Source: Planctomycetota bacterium (GTDB lineage: Bacteria; Planctomycetota; Phycisphaerae; WQYP01). From it: DNA of 15,269 nt. The stretch covers positions 1 through 15,269 of the forward strand of contig JAMDCX010000098.1 of NCBI GenBank assembly GCA_023489375.1. The letters are read 5' to 3'. Numbering within the stretch: position 1 is the first letter of the stretch; each line of letters opens with the position of its first letter. Position numbers and translations under genes: made by a program. The notes under the pieces are model-generated. The model saw nothing but the letters and a program-made list of their open reading frames with translations, was not told where the DNA came from and did no database searches. This document shows, in pieces, positions 1 to 7,952 of the stretch.

Positions 1-49
1 CATTCACGGGCTAATAAAGCAAATTTCAAAATATAAGTGAATAGTAAAC

Positions 50-154
50 AATGAATAATGAGTAATGAGTAGTATTTAGAATTTTAGGACAAGAGACGAG
101 GAAAATGCGAGCCGGCGGGTTTATCCCGCCGGAAATGAATAATGAATAATGAAA
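50..154. repeat. 7-nt tandem repeats (AATGAAT/AATGAGT), two clusters
   Basis: Three consecutive 7-mers occur at 50-70 (AATGAAT, AATGAGT, AATGAGT). Three more occur at 134-154 (AATGAAT, AATGAAT, AATGAAA). A related reverse-oriented phrase, GTTCATTGTTCATT, occurs near 517-530. These are simple degenerate repeats in non-coding DNA and no function is apparent. Confidence 0.65.
112..132. repeat. perfect 8-bp hairpin between the 7-nt repeat clusters
   Basis: The arms CCGGCGGG (112-119) and CCCGCCGG (125-132) are perfectly complementary around the loop TTTAT. The hairpin sits between the two AATGAAT clusters, an arrangement reminiscent of REP-like elements. No T-run follows on either strand, so it is not called as an intrinsic terminator. 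Confidence 0.6.
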
Positions 155-244
155 CGGCCTTGCGGCCTTAATGAGACGTTACGCCGCTGTACTTAGGAAT
201 GGGACCATAATAATTCCTGATTGGCATTACCATTGAATACCCCA

Positions 245-263
245 CCACCGGCCAAGCCGGTGG
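245..263. repeat. perfect 8-bp hairpin with 3-nt loop
   Basis: The arms CCACCGGC (245-252) and GCCGGTGG (256-263) flank the loop CAA. It is a strong stem-loop in non-coding DNA with no adjacent T-tract. It may be a REP-like element or an mRNA 3' structure. Confidence 0.55.
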
Positions 264-428
264 CTATATAACGAACAGTGCTCCGGAATCCACGCACCAA
301 CCGATACAGCCACTTGGTGGAAGTTATTGCGATCTCGTTGCTTAAAAACGCCGGAGACGCAATGATTTTTTGCTCATTGTGTCGTCATTTCGTTGTGGTA
401 AATCCGCCTATCATCACCGTAAAACCCA

Positions 429-446
429 CGGCCAGCTCACTGGCCG
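429..446. repeat. 7-bp hairpin with 4-nt loop
   Basis: The arms CGGCCAG (429-435) and CTGGCCG (440-446) flank the loop CTCA. This is the third perfect GC-rich hairpin within 350 bases and lies just left of the 9-nt repeat run. Confidence 0.5.
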
Positions 447-456
447 GCTTAATATG

Positions 457-483
457 TAATCGGTGAAATCTATGTAATCTGTG
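457..483. repeat. three 9-nt degenerate tandem repeats
   Basis: The units TAATCGGTG (457-465), AAATCTATG (466-474) and TAATCTGTG (475-483) follow one another without spacers. On the minus strand they read as variants of CACAGATTA. One isolated related unit, CACAGATTA, lies at about 568-576, directly overlapping the stop codon of the regulator. The period is too short for a CRISPR array and there are no spacers. Confidence 0.6.
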
Positions 484-573
484 GATTACCCTGGATCACC
501 CCCAGGGGCATTCGTAGTTCATTGTTCATTGAGGTCTGTTCGTTGTTCGCTATTCGTTGCTATTAGCCACAGA

Positions 574-1758
574 TTAACGGGCGAAAGGCCGGTTGGCGGC
601 ACGGAACTCCCCCGGCGTCTGGCGAAGTTCGCGCTGAAAGACCTGATGCATGTATTGTGTGCTGGCAAAACCCACCTCCGCCGCAATCGCCAGAAGTTTC
701 ATATCGGTGCTGATTAACAGTTCTCTGGCGCGAGCGAGGCGGCTTTGCAATATCTCTTCGTGTGGTGATCGTTGCAGAACCTTCTCAAAGCGCATCTCCA
801 GCACCCGCCGAGATACCAATACTTTACGGGCTAAATCAGCAACATTGATTGGTTCACTGATGTGGGCGCGAATGAAACGCCGCGCCTCCGCTACCACCGG
901 ATCGCCCAAACCCACCGTATCCGTGGATTCTCGTGGTACCACACGCAGTGGCGCCAGCAGCATATTGGGGCCGGGATCGTGACCGGCCAGCAGACTGTCC
1001 AGGGCCTTGGCAGCATCAAAGCCAATCCGCTGGCAGTTCAGTTCAATACTCGATAAAGTGGGGCTGGAGAGATCACAAACCAACTCATCATTATCAACAC
1101 CAATGATCGCCACTTGTTCCGGGACTTTAATGCCGACGAAACGACATAGATTAATCGCTTCATGGGCCAGCAGGTCGTCCTGGGCCATAAGCCCCACCGG
1201 TTTGGGCAAATGCTCCAGCCAATGCGCGGACTGAAATTCCAAAGATTTTCCGCCACGATCGTCAAATTCAAAACTATGCAACTCCATGCCCGCCGCATGA
1301 ACACAATGCCTGAAATGCTTATGCCGTTCTCTTCCCCAATACGTGTTGAGACTATAGAAAGCAAACTGTCGAAAACCCGCGTCACGCAGGTGGTTAAACG
1401 CCAATTGGCTCACCGCGGCCTGATCGGTTTTTACATAAATTGATTCCTGTTCAAAACTTGGATCAACGCACACGATCGGTACATTTCTCGCCTGTGCTTC
1501 CTGTAGAACCTGGTGCGAAACCATGCGGCCAATGATAGCATCTACATGCCACATTTCAGCCGGCGGCAGGCGTTGATTGAAATCTCCAGGGGTAATGTTC
1601 AAATTCCATGGGCCGTGAGCCTTGGCGTAATTGCTGATCCCGCAGATAACACCTCGGCCAAAAGCCCGCGACGTTTCCATAAGCACGGCGATGACCGGAA
1701 TTTGTCCGTGCCGCAAACTGATGCGCTTTGGACCGCTCTTGCGTACCGCTTTGGCCAT
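574..1758 (-). CDS. XylR-like transcriptional regulator (LacI-type sensor plus AraC HTH)
   Basis: This 394-residue protein has the architecture of E. coli XylR, which is about the same length. A periplasmic-binding-protein-like sugar sensor occupies roughly residues 18-285 and a C-terminal AraC/XylS double helix-turn-helix roughly 288-388. The sensor carries the LacI-family phrase VAIIGVDNDELVCDLSSP (216-233) and the linker RVVPREST (272-279). The DNA-binding part contains INVADLARKVLVSRRVLEMRF and ends with a GFASTQYMHQVFQRELRQTP-type second helix. I chose the ATG at 1758 because AGGAG lies 7 bases upstream. The longer in-frame start at 1923 adds 55 residues with no homology-like features and no Shine-Dalgarno. 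It probably senses a sugar released or processed by the upstream enzymes. Its ligand cannot be read from the sequence. Confidence 0.9.
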   Translation of the reverse strand: MAKAVRKSGPKRISLRHGQIPVIAVLMETSRAFGRGVICGISNYAKAHGPWNLNITPGDFNQRLPPAEMWHVDAIIGRMVSHQVLQEAQARNVPIVCVDPSFEQESIYVKTDQAAVSQLAFNHLRDAGFRQFAFYSLNTYWGRERHKHFRHCVHAAGMELHSFEFDDRGGKSLEFQSAHWLEHLPKPVGLMAQDDLLAHEAINLCRFVGIKVPEQVAIIGVDNDELVCDLSSPTLSSIELNCQRIGFDAAKALDSLLAGHDPGPNMLLAPLRVVPRESTDTVGLGDPVVAEARRFIRAHISEPINVADLARKVLVSRRVLEMRFEKVLQRSPHEEILQSRLARARELLISTDMKLLAIAAEVGFASTQYMHQVFQRELRQTPGEFRAANRPFAR

Positions 1759-1873
1759 TGCACAACTCCTCGTTCCATCTGTACTTATGGCCCGGAGGCC
1801 CAAATCCATTGACACACACCAATCAGCCAGCCTGTACATATTGCCGCAAACGGTGGCCGCCTGATTATTTTCC

Positions 1874-1995
1874 GTAACCGTTCTCGATGAGGCGACTGGG
1901 TAGGCTGGAAGCCTGCACCACAAGGGGTACCTTCACATTGGGGTACGCCAAAACCGCCGTAACTCTGGCCCATCGGCATGGCCGTGAACGGTTAC
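1874..1995. promoter_or_regulatory. candidate operator: GTAACCGTTC / GAACGGTTAC inverted repeat
   Basis: GTAACCGTTC at 1874-1883 and its exact reverse complement GAACGGTTAC at 1986-1995 are separated by 102 bases. A direct TATTTTCC copy lies beside each half (1865-1872 and 1996-2003). The placement upstream of the regulator gene would fit an autoregulatory looping site, or two binding sites of an AraC-type protein. This is inference, because no footprinted consensus is available for this regulator. I did not find the same 10-mer upstream of the aldolase or GH92 genes. Confidence 0.35.
1902..1914. repeat. short hairpin AGGCT-GGA-AGCCT
   Basis: A 5-bp stem closes on a 3-base loop within the phrase TAGGCTGGAAGCCTGCACCA. 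The phrase looks like a dispersed intergenic repeat, but only one copy is in the window, so this cannot be shown here. Confidence 0.3.
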
Positions 1996-2094
1996 TATTT
2001 TCCGATTGCCCTCGTAAATCTGGCTCACCAAACCTGCTTTTCGCAGCAACAAACCGCGCAGAAGATATAATCCATCATACGGCGTCGTTCTGAA

Positions 2095-3666
2095 TTACGC
2101 TCCAATATTACCGGGCCATCCCGGCGCATGGGTTTCGCCCGCCTGTCCGGAAAAATCGCCGCATGTTTCCACATCGCGCGAGAACATGGAAAGATAATTC
2201 CGCATCAGCGGGTACAACTCCCGGTACCGCGCCAACCGGTCCTGGTAGACGCGGTGATGATCGGTCCGGGGATAAAATGTTCTTGTCCGTCGCACAAACC
2301 GTGGCAACGCGCCGGTGATGTCCGGCAACTCTCCGGTGGCGACGCCGGCGATTATGGCGGCGCCAGCCACAGAGCCATGGTTATGCTCCAACCGCGTATA
2401 AGGGATGTTGAGAATATCAGCTTTGATTTGCAGCCACAGGTCTGATCTCGCGCCACCACCGGTGGCGATGAACTCGGAGGTATCGATACCCAATTGACGC
2501 AAGTGCATTACAGGCTCGGCGAAATAGCAGGTAATCGACTCCAATAACGCTCGATATATCTCCCCGCGCGTGGTGGAAGTTTTCAGCCCGACCATGACGC
2601 CCGAAGCGTCGGTGACAAACCCCGGCGAACCTGTTGGTTGAAAGTAAGGCAGCACCAGCAGTTTTGTGGGGGCATTGGGAGCTTCGGCGTCCAGTCGCCG
2701 GTATATCTCCGGATCGGATCGTTCAGCGGCGGCGAAGGTGTCACGAAACCAGCGCAGCAGCGAACCAGCCTGATTGAATATAAAGGATACATAGTGATCG
2801 GGAATCAGGTAATGTTCAATACTCAAGCCCAGAGCCAGCATTTTGGCTGGATCGGGTAGACCGTGATATACCGGTGTGATACATTCATACGTGCCGATTC
2901 CATCCACAGCACGACCTGCCTGGCCAATGCCCGCGCCCAGAGCATTGCAGCACTGATCATGGCCGCCAACCACAATTTTTACATTTGCCGGCAGGCCCAG
3001 CTGCTTCGCCATATCATCGGCTACCGTACCGGCCACCGCACCGGCGGGCAGACAACGCGGCAACTTGCTACGGTCTATGCCACTGATCTTCAGCATCTTA
3101 TCCGACCAGTTGTGGGTTTGAATATCAAACAGCAGAGTCCTGTTGGCATGGGAGTAGCTGATGAACGGATCCGCCCCCAATAGAAATTCCACCAGGCCGC
3201 CCCACAATAAAAAATAATCCGCGGCATTATATTGTTCGGGAGCATGTTCCTTGAGCCACAGCAATTTTGGCAGGGTGTAACCGGTGGAGAGGATATTGGG
3301 ATTGATGCGATAGAAATCCTCTTGTGAAATTTCACGTTTGATCGCATCGACATAATGTTGGCCGCGACCATCAGATGATAAAATACTGGACCCAAGGATT
3401 CGCCGGTCCCTGGTGACCGCTGTAGCCGCCTCCCCCATGGCACTGACCGCCAGGGCGGAGATCGGATCAGCTTTCGTTGCCGCCGCAACTTCCGCAATGG
3501 CCTGTCGCACACACCACCAGACATGATCCGCGTTAAGTTCATCCCATCCGGCTCCAGGATGATCGGTCGAGTACTCACGATACGCCAGGTGCAGACATAT
3601 CCCCGCAAGTGAAAAGGCCGCCGCCTTACAACCACTTGTACCAACATCAATACCCAGCAGGCTCAT
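2095..3666 (-). CDS. FGGY-family carbohydrate kinase
   Basis: This 523-residue protein spans both FGGY domains and resembles xylulokinase and other ketose kinases. The N-terminal nucleotide-binding loop is GIDVGTSGCK (5-14). SSDGRG (97-102) stands where xylulokinases have their WxDxR sugar-contact motif. The catalytic-base region is GGHDQ, with Asp237. The C-terminal FGGY signature area is ATGGGARSDLWLQIKADIL (401-419), followed by GSVAGAAIIAGVATGE. It would phosphorylate the ketose made by the isomerase, using ATP. The start overlaps the isomerase stop codon by four bases (ATGA, 3663-3666), so translation is probably coupled. Substrate is unknown: the family includes xylulo-, ribulo-, fuculo-, rhamnulo- and glycerol kinases. 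The aldolase partner implies a product phosphorylated at a position compatible with retro-aldol cleavage. Confidence 0.93.
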   Translation of the reverse strand: MSLLGIDVGTSGCKAAAFSLAGICLHLAYREYSTDHPGAGWDELNADHVWWCVRQAIAEVAAATKADPISALAVSAMGEAATAVTRDRRILGSSILSSDGRGQHYVDAIKREISQEDFYRINPNILSTGYTLPKLLWLKEHAPEQYNAADYFLLWGGLVEFLLGADPFISYSHANRTLLFDIQTHNWSDKMLKISGIDRSKLPRCLPAGAVAGTVADDMAKQLGLPANVKIVVGGHDQCCNALGAGIGQAGRAVDGIGTYECITPVYHGLPDPAKMLALGLSIEHYLIPDHYVSFIFNQAGSLLRWFRDTFAAAERSDPEIYRRLDAEAPNAPTKLLVLPYFQPTGSPGFVTDASGVMVGLKTSTTRGEIYRALLESITCYFAEPVMHLRQLGIDTSEFIATGGGARSDLWLQIKADILNIPYTRLEHNHGSVAGAAIIAGVATGELPDITGALPRFVRRTRTFYPRTDHHRVYQDRLARYRELYPLMRNYLSMFSRDVETCGDFSGQAGETHAPGWPGNIGA

Positions 3667-5072
3667 GTTTTGGTCACCTCATAACCCAGGTATCGGGTGA
3701 ACGCTTCGCGAATCGGATCAGCCACATGACCGGGTGTAACGGCGACATGGTGCCGATGGCCGGTCATTCCGATTGTTTGCAGCAGGCTTTGCAGATTGGC
3801 GATTTGAGCCACTCCGGCGCAGCCGAAATAATCCTCGGCAATTTCGTCTTCCGTAAAACGTCCTTCGCCGAGATAGCATCGTATTCTGCCGTCCTGGGTC
3901 AGCAGGTTACCGAAACTCATCGGCATGGGGGCAATGCGCCCGACGTTACAGCCCCAGGAGCAACCCGGACCCATGACCTGCGCCAATATGCTGTGATCGG
4001 TCACCTTGCCTTTGGACCGCATCATGTTCTGCGGCACCGGGCCACAGTGGAATAAAATACACTTGTCGAGATCAGCACCGTAATTATTGTTCCAGTCCAG
4101 ACATGTCGTTACCTGTCCCGATGCCAGACGCAAGGCACGCATCATGATCGCCGATCCGATATCCACCTCACAGGAGGTTACGACGCCCCGGTTATTGAGT
4201 TCACTTAAAAGAGTGCACGGTGAAATGTGCAATTTCTTTTGCAATTCCAGCCAGCAGCGAATGGCCAGGGCATCAAGTTGCAATTCCTCCGTGATCTGAT
4301 CCAACACCACACCCAGACGGGCCATGTTGCTAACAGCCTTTTCCGGCACGGTGGAAAAGTCGGTGTAATTTAAGAGAAAGGCCTGCTTTTCCCGTACCGC
4401 TTTGGCCTGCGCATCAAGGGCTTCAATACGCAGAAAAACATCGGACAGGTCGATGGTCTCCATCGTAATTCCGTGCCGCTGCAGTGTCACTTCATCAATC
4501 CGCACCGTCTTAAACGCTGTCGTCCGCGCTCCGATAGCTCCGATGGTCATCCGGCGCAATCCGCCATAAACCCGGCAAAGCCGGTCGAAATAGTCGATAT
4601 TGTCCGCAAAGTCCTGGGAGGCGGGAAATACCGTATGCGGCTGTAACGCGGTAAACTTGATGCCGTATTGGCAAAATATGTCCATAACCGAGAGCTTGCC
4701 ACAAAATGCGTCCCGGCGCAGTGTCGGTCCCATTTTGTCCAATTCATCGGGGTACGCCTGCACAAGAATCGGCACATCCGCATCTTGTAAAGCCACTGCA
4801 GCGCCGCTTTCATCGCCAAAGTTCGGCAGGCTCAGTATGACGCCTCCGAATTTACCCCGATGTTGCCGGAGAAATTCGGCGTAGCAGAGGGCCTCCGCTC
4901 GCATCTCAACAGCGCCATGGCGTGTGGCTGTCTCATCCAGCATCAGCACCCTGTGGCCCAATTGCTCCAATCGCGTCTGAATTTCCCGCCGCGCCCGGGC
5001 AATCAACGATGCGGGAAAGAACCCGCGATTGCCGAAGAACAGCGCGAATGTGGTTTTGGGGATTGTTTCCAT
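3663..5072 (-). CDS. L-fucose isomerase-family sugar isomerase
   Basis: The 469-residue protein belongs to the L-fucose/L-arabinose isomerase-related family (COG2407 type). Such enzymes interconvert an aldose and a ketose with a divalent metal. Candidate metal ligands, by analogy with E. coli FucI (Glu, Asp, His), are Glu302 in TSCEVDIG, Asp326 in TCLDWNNNYG, and a His of TGHRHH (439-442). The N-terminal half is a Rossmann-like region with an LSLPNFGDESG loop. It is shorter than hexameric FucI (about 590 residues), which is normal for the related subfamily. The ATG at 5072 is preferred over a TTG at 5087, because AAAGGA sits 6 bases upstream of it. That start leaves an 11-base gap to the aldolase stop. 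Substrate is not determined: fucose, arabinose, galactose-type and deoxy sugars are all conceivable. Confidence 0.88.
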   Translation of the reverse strand: METIPKTTFALFFGNRGFFPASLIARARREIQTRLEQLGHRVLMLDETATRHGAVEMRAEALCYAEFLRQHRGKFGGVILSLPNFGDESGAAVALQDADVPILVQAYPDELDKMGPTLRRDAFCGKLSVMDIFCQYGIKFTALQPHTVFPASQDFADNIDYFDRLCRVYGGLRRMTIGAIGARTTAFKTVRIDEVTLQRHGITMETIDLSDVFLRIEALDAQAKAVREKQAFLLNYTDFSTVPEKAVSNMARLGVVLDQITEELQLDALAIRCWLELQKKLHISPCTLLSELNNRGVVTSCEVDIGSAIMMRALRLASGQVTTCLDWNNNYGADLDKCILFHCGPVPQNMMRSKGKVTDHSILAQVMGPGCSWGCNVGRIAPMPMSFGNLLTQDGRIRCYLGEGRFTEDEIAEDYFGCAGVAQIANLQSLLQTIGMTGHRHHVAVTPGHVADPIREAFTRYLGYEVTKT

Positions 5073-5083
5073 GGTTGTTCCTT

Positions 5084-5986
5084 TCAAGGGTTAATAATCT
5101 TTGCCGAACCTGTGATATTTAATTCATCGCGTAACAACGTCATGGCCGTGTCATATACAACCTGTTGCGCCTTGCCCGGCGACCTAAAGCGGGTTTGTTC
5201 ATAGGGCTGGCGCAAAGCCGTCCCGATGTTGATCTTAATACAACCATGCCGCACTGCGTCCAGAATGTATTGTTTTGGAATGCCGGTTCCACCGTGAAGA
5301 ACCAGGGGAATATCTACTATTTCACTGATACTTCGCAGGTGCGGAATGTTCAGCCGCGCCTGGACTTTTTTTTGATCCTTAAATGCTTTGGAGATGGCGC
5401 CATGAATGGATCCCACCGCCACCGATAGCCAATCCACTCCGGTCCGCTGGATAAACTGCTTCGCTTCGGCGGGATTAGTGAAGCCCTTACCACTGGCATA
5501 TATTTCCTCGTATGACGGGGTCAGCCCATCTTCGTGCCCCATTACGGCTCCCAGTTCCCCTTCAACGGCTACCCCGGCGGCATGGGCTAACTCCACCACG
5601 GACCTGGTGGCGGCGATATTGTCCGCTAAAGGAAGACGGGAACCGTCAATCATCACCGATTGATAGCCGGCCTCGATGGCATTCCTTATGATCGGTAAAT
5701 AATCCACACGCAGGTTGTCTTCATCAATAACCGGGATATGGTCCAGGTGCAGACGTGTGAAGCGTTCATCCATCACCCGATGATATTCCTCCGCCACCGC
5801 AGTCAGGCTGCCCGCCTCGAATTTAGTCCATTCCAGTCGCGCCACCATGATCAGACCGAATGAATGGCTGTCACGCAGAGCCTGCACAATGGGTTCAAAC
5901 ATCGGCAGATAGGGAATATTGAAGCCGGGAACAGCAATCTGGTTCTTGCGGGCTTTTTGCAGCAGTTCATTGGTGCTGGCGCTCAT
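5084..5986 (-). CDS. class II (zinc) fructose-bisphosphate-type aldolase
   Basis: At 300 residues this is a normal length for the class II FBA/GatY/KbaY/IolJ family, which cleaves ketose phosphates to dihydroxyacetone phosphate and an aldehyde. The N-terminal phosphate-site region is VPGFNIPYLPMFEPIVQAL. HLDH (80-83) gives the catalytic Asp82 and a zinc His83. VEGELG (141-146), with a downstream ED, matches the conserved acidic segment. His195 in VGSIHG and His231 in LHGGTG are the other zinc ligands, and KINIGTALR (251-259) is the C-terminal phosphate-binding strand. GGAGGA lies about 7 bases before the ATG. It is the first gene of the cytoplasmic trio. This is not the FucA/RhaD aldolase fold that normally accompanies FucI-type isomerases, so the pathway is not a standard fucose or rhamnose route. 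Confidence 0.92.
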   Translation of the reverse strand: MSASTNELLQKARKNQIAVPGFNIPYLPMFEPIVQALRDSHSFGLIMVARLEWTKFEAGSLTAVAEEYHRVMDERFTRLHLDHIPVIDEDNLRVDYLPIIRNAIEAGYQSVMIDGSRLPLADNIAATRSVVELAHAAGVAVEGELGAVMGHEDGLTPSYEEIYASGKGFTNPAEAKQFIQRTGVDWLSVAVGSIHGAISKAFKDQKKVQARLNIPHLRSISEIVDIPLVLHGGTGIPKQYILDAVRHGCIKINIGTALRQPYEQTRFRSPGKAQQVVYDTAMTLLRDELNITGSAKIINP

Positions 5987-6104
5987 GAAAGTCTTCCTCC
6001 ACCAGTATCCAGCGATGCCGCCACGTCATGGTGCGCCACTGGTGCGGTGCGATTGTTGGCGACTCTCGCTATATTAATTGCCATACTTTTATAAATATAT
6101 CCAA
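5987..6104. other. intergenic gap between beta-helix gene and aldolase
   Basis: These 118 bases are AT-rich on the side next to the beta-helix gene (for example TTATAAAAGTATGG on the minus strand). They could hold an internal promoter for the aldolase-isomerase-kinase genes, but no convincing paired -35 and -10 elements were found. No hairpin terminator was seen, so read-through from the glycoside hydrolase genes is likely. Confidence 0.4.
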
Positions 6105-7952
6105 TCACTTATGCTCCAATGCGGACGCCGCTGCCGCAATTTTTACGCCGTTCTTTATACCCATGACATTGGAAACATCCGGCCCGACGCCTACCAGTTT
6201 TTTTAGCGCCGGACCGGGATGGATTACACGATTGCCGGCCAAGAGAATATTTTTGCATTGCTGCAACCATATTAAATCGGAAGTGCCAAAATGATAATCC
6301 GCGCCGCGATTATCCGGCATCCGCATCGGGTTAATGAAGGTGTTGTCCGCCAGCAACAAATTCCTGGTGTCGGCCACCAAAATGTTGATGCCGTTGTTGT
6401 CAATAAATCGGTTCCCAACCACGGCTATACCATTATGACCAAAGCTCACCGCCCCGGCATCCGTTGTTGCAAAGATGCTTAGCGCCCCGGCTTCGTTCAG
6501 CCCCGGAACATTGGCAGTGGCATAGCCTACATGCTCAATGGTATTGCCCGTAATAAGCAGATGGGAGCTGCACCCGGATTCATCCCACCAGAACTCCGGC
6601 GTCACTTCAATACCGCCCATGGAACTGCCGTCAATTATATTATCCTCAATAACTCCGTTGTCAGCCTTGATAATCATGCCGCGTGCCCGGTTTTGTTGGA
6701 TTACACAGCGACGCACAATAAATCCGCTGCCATTGGCATTTGTATCGCTGATGCGATCTTCAAATCCACTATTGGCAATGCTGCGGCGGACTTTCACGGC
6801 GTAAAAATTCAATCTTGGGCCGTCGAAAGCGCCTTTTTCGCCCGGCAGAGCCGTGGGCCGCCGTGGCTTATACCCGGCCAAGGGCTTGACATTCACCACC
6901 CGCGTCCGACCTAAATAACCGCCGTATGGATCATAGAGTTTGAGCCGGTCACCAACTCGGAAAAAGCTGATTTGGCCGAATGGAAACAGCACCACCCATC
7001 TCCGTCCGGTGGCGCGCCGCAACATCGCATACCAGCCGTGAATGGCGATGCCGTCGTCTCCCATACCCTCAAAATGGCACCCTATCACCATCGGCCCATG
7101 GCGTGTAAAGTTACTGTGCAGTCCGTCGGCGTTGGAAGCCCGCAACGGTGGAACGGTGGCCCGGTGCGGCTTGGGCGGGTACACAATTGCATCATCGATA
7201 TAATAATTGCCGCCCCCGCCGCCTTCATAAAAACAAAACCCCGTCCCTCCCATGACCGTTACATGCTCAATGTTCATGCGGCGGGATTCGATATTCGCTA
7301 CATCGGGCCTGCCTTTGCCGCGAAATTCCAATAGATCGCCGATTTGTATGAACGCGAACGATGACATTGTGATGATACGGAAATCCCCCCGCCCGATTTT
7401 GATTATTTTGTTGGGGAATATATCCCTGGTACCTGGCTTAATCCGAAATGTTTTGGGACTGAAAACCATAGTCAATGGACTACCTGAAAACCGCATCAGA
7501 TTGGTTAAATCTCTCTGGTAGCCCCTGTTGATGCGAACCTCCATAAAATGTTTCTTGCGGCTCATGGCCACAATCCGTCCCTGCGTGTAGGGGATAGGAT
7601 CACACCGTAATGTAATACCATCCAGCGTTACATTGCGGCAATGCGTAAATTCTATGCCGCCTTTGGTTGGATCTGTGCGCAGTAACGTGACGCCTTTGCC
7701 GATGATCCGGAAATCTTTCATATTGTTAAAGGACAGATAAAATCCGCCGCGCGGATCCGGCAATTTGTACACGCCTGGCGGAATGACAACCTGTCCCCGA
7801 CCCGAACGGTAGGCCCGCATAATTGCCGGCAACAAGGCGCCCGGATTTTCGGGGCCTGGGGCGACCGCTTCCGCCAAGGATATTTTATTACCGCACACGA
7901 CGGCAAGACCCAGCAGGATGCAACTAACCATATTGAGCGTATTTTGTTTCAT
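6105..7952 (-). CDS. secreted right-handed parallel beta-helix protein, possibly GH110-like
   Basis: The 615-residue product begins with a Sec signal peptide: a Lys near the N terminus, a hydrophobic core ILLGLAVVCG, and likely cleavage after SLAEA (about residue 29). The mature part opens with GRGQVVIPPGVYKL, the usual cap of pectate-lyase-like beta-helices. Many NVTLDGITL- and HLLITGNTIEHV-like coils follow. Residues NADGLHSNF (274-282) and GMGDDGIAIHG (296-306) are followed by a GDRLKLYDPYGG segment. That combination resembles GH110 alpha-1,3-galactosidases, with a DGIH motif, then DDxxNxHG, then a GDxIxFxD insert. I base this resemblance on memory. GH28 or a non-catalytic beta-helix is possible. 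GGAG lies 8 bases before the ATG, and ATGA overlaps the end of the small upstream ORF. The GH27 neighbour supports a role on alpha-galactosylated glycan. Confidence 0.85.
   Translation of the reverse strand: MKQNTLNMVSCILLGLAVVCGNKISLAEAVAPGPENPGALLPAIMRAYRSGRGQVVIPPGVYKLPDPRGGFYLSFNNMKDFRIIGKGVTLLRTDPTKGGIEFTHCRNVTLDGITLRCDPIPYTQGRIVAMSRKKHFMEVRINRGYQRDLTNLMRFSGSPLTMVFSPKTFRIKPGTRDIFPNKIIKIGRGDFRIITMSSFAFIQIGDLLEFRGKGRPDVANIESRRMNIEHVTVMGGTGFCFYEGGGGGNYYIDDAIVYPPKPHRATVPPLRASNADGLHSNFTRHGPMVIGCHFEGMGDDGIAIHGWYAMLRRATGRRWVVLFPFGQISFFRVGDRLKLYDPYGGYLGRTRVVNVKPLAGYKPRRPTALPGEKGAFDGPRLNFYAVKVRRSIANSGFEDRISDTNANGSGFIVRRCVIQQNRARGMIIKADNGVIEDNIIDGSSMGGIEVTPEFWWDESGCSSHLLITGNTIEHVGYATANVPGLNEAGALSIFATTDAGAVSFGHNGIAVVGNRFIDNNGINILVADTRNLLLADNTFINPMRMPDNRGADYHFGTSDLIWLQQCKNILLAGNRVIHPGPALKKLVGVGPDVSNVMGIKNGVKIAAAASALEHK

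Larger units (their letters stand above)
1..573. other. repeat-rich intergenic region without a gene
   Basis: I see no credible coding sequence here. The open frames, including a 62-codon plus-strand one at 278-466, lack a Shine-Dalgarno sequence and recognisable protein features. The stretch holds clusters of 7-nt and 9-nt tandem repeats and at least three perfect GC-rich inverted repeats, which are listed separately. It lies downstream of the regulator gene, so the hairpins may act as transcript ends. None of them has a clear T-run in the minus-strand direction. Confidence 0.7.
1759..2094. other. intergenic region upstream of the regulator
   Basis: These 336 bases separate the kinase stop codon from the regulator start. 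I see no convincing gene. The region holds a long-spaced 10-bp inverted repeat and a small hairpin, both listed separately. A separate promoter for the regulator is plausible from the length of the gap, but I could not identify convincing -35 and -10 elements. Confidence 0.6.

Noticed and set aside
278..466. 62-codon plus-strand open frame in the left intergenic region
   Set aside because: It has no Shine-Dalgarno sequence, it runs through a hairpin and into the 9-nt repeats, and its product has no recognisable features.
457..483. CRISPR-like array
   Set aside because: The repeats are only 9 bases, degenerate and contiguous, with no spacers and no cas genes in the window.
1759..1923. Upstream extension of the regulator to an ATG at 1923
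   Set aside because: The internal ATG at 1758 has AGGAG at good spacing and gives the normal XylR length. The extra 55 residues are low-plausibility and rich in Cys and Arg.
1887..2093. 68-codon plus-strand frame in the gap between kinase and regulator
   Set aside because: It opens in a repeat-like phrase, has no ribosome binding site, and is convergent with the operon without any family signal.
5073..5087. TTG start for the isomerase at 5087
   Set aside because: The ATG at 5072 has AAAGGA directly upstream, and those bases would be coding if TTG were used.
6040..6104. Internal promoter in front of the aldolase gene
   Set aside because: The AT-rich stretch offers TATAAA-like hexamers, but I could not pair any with a -35 element at acceptable spacing.
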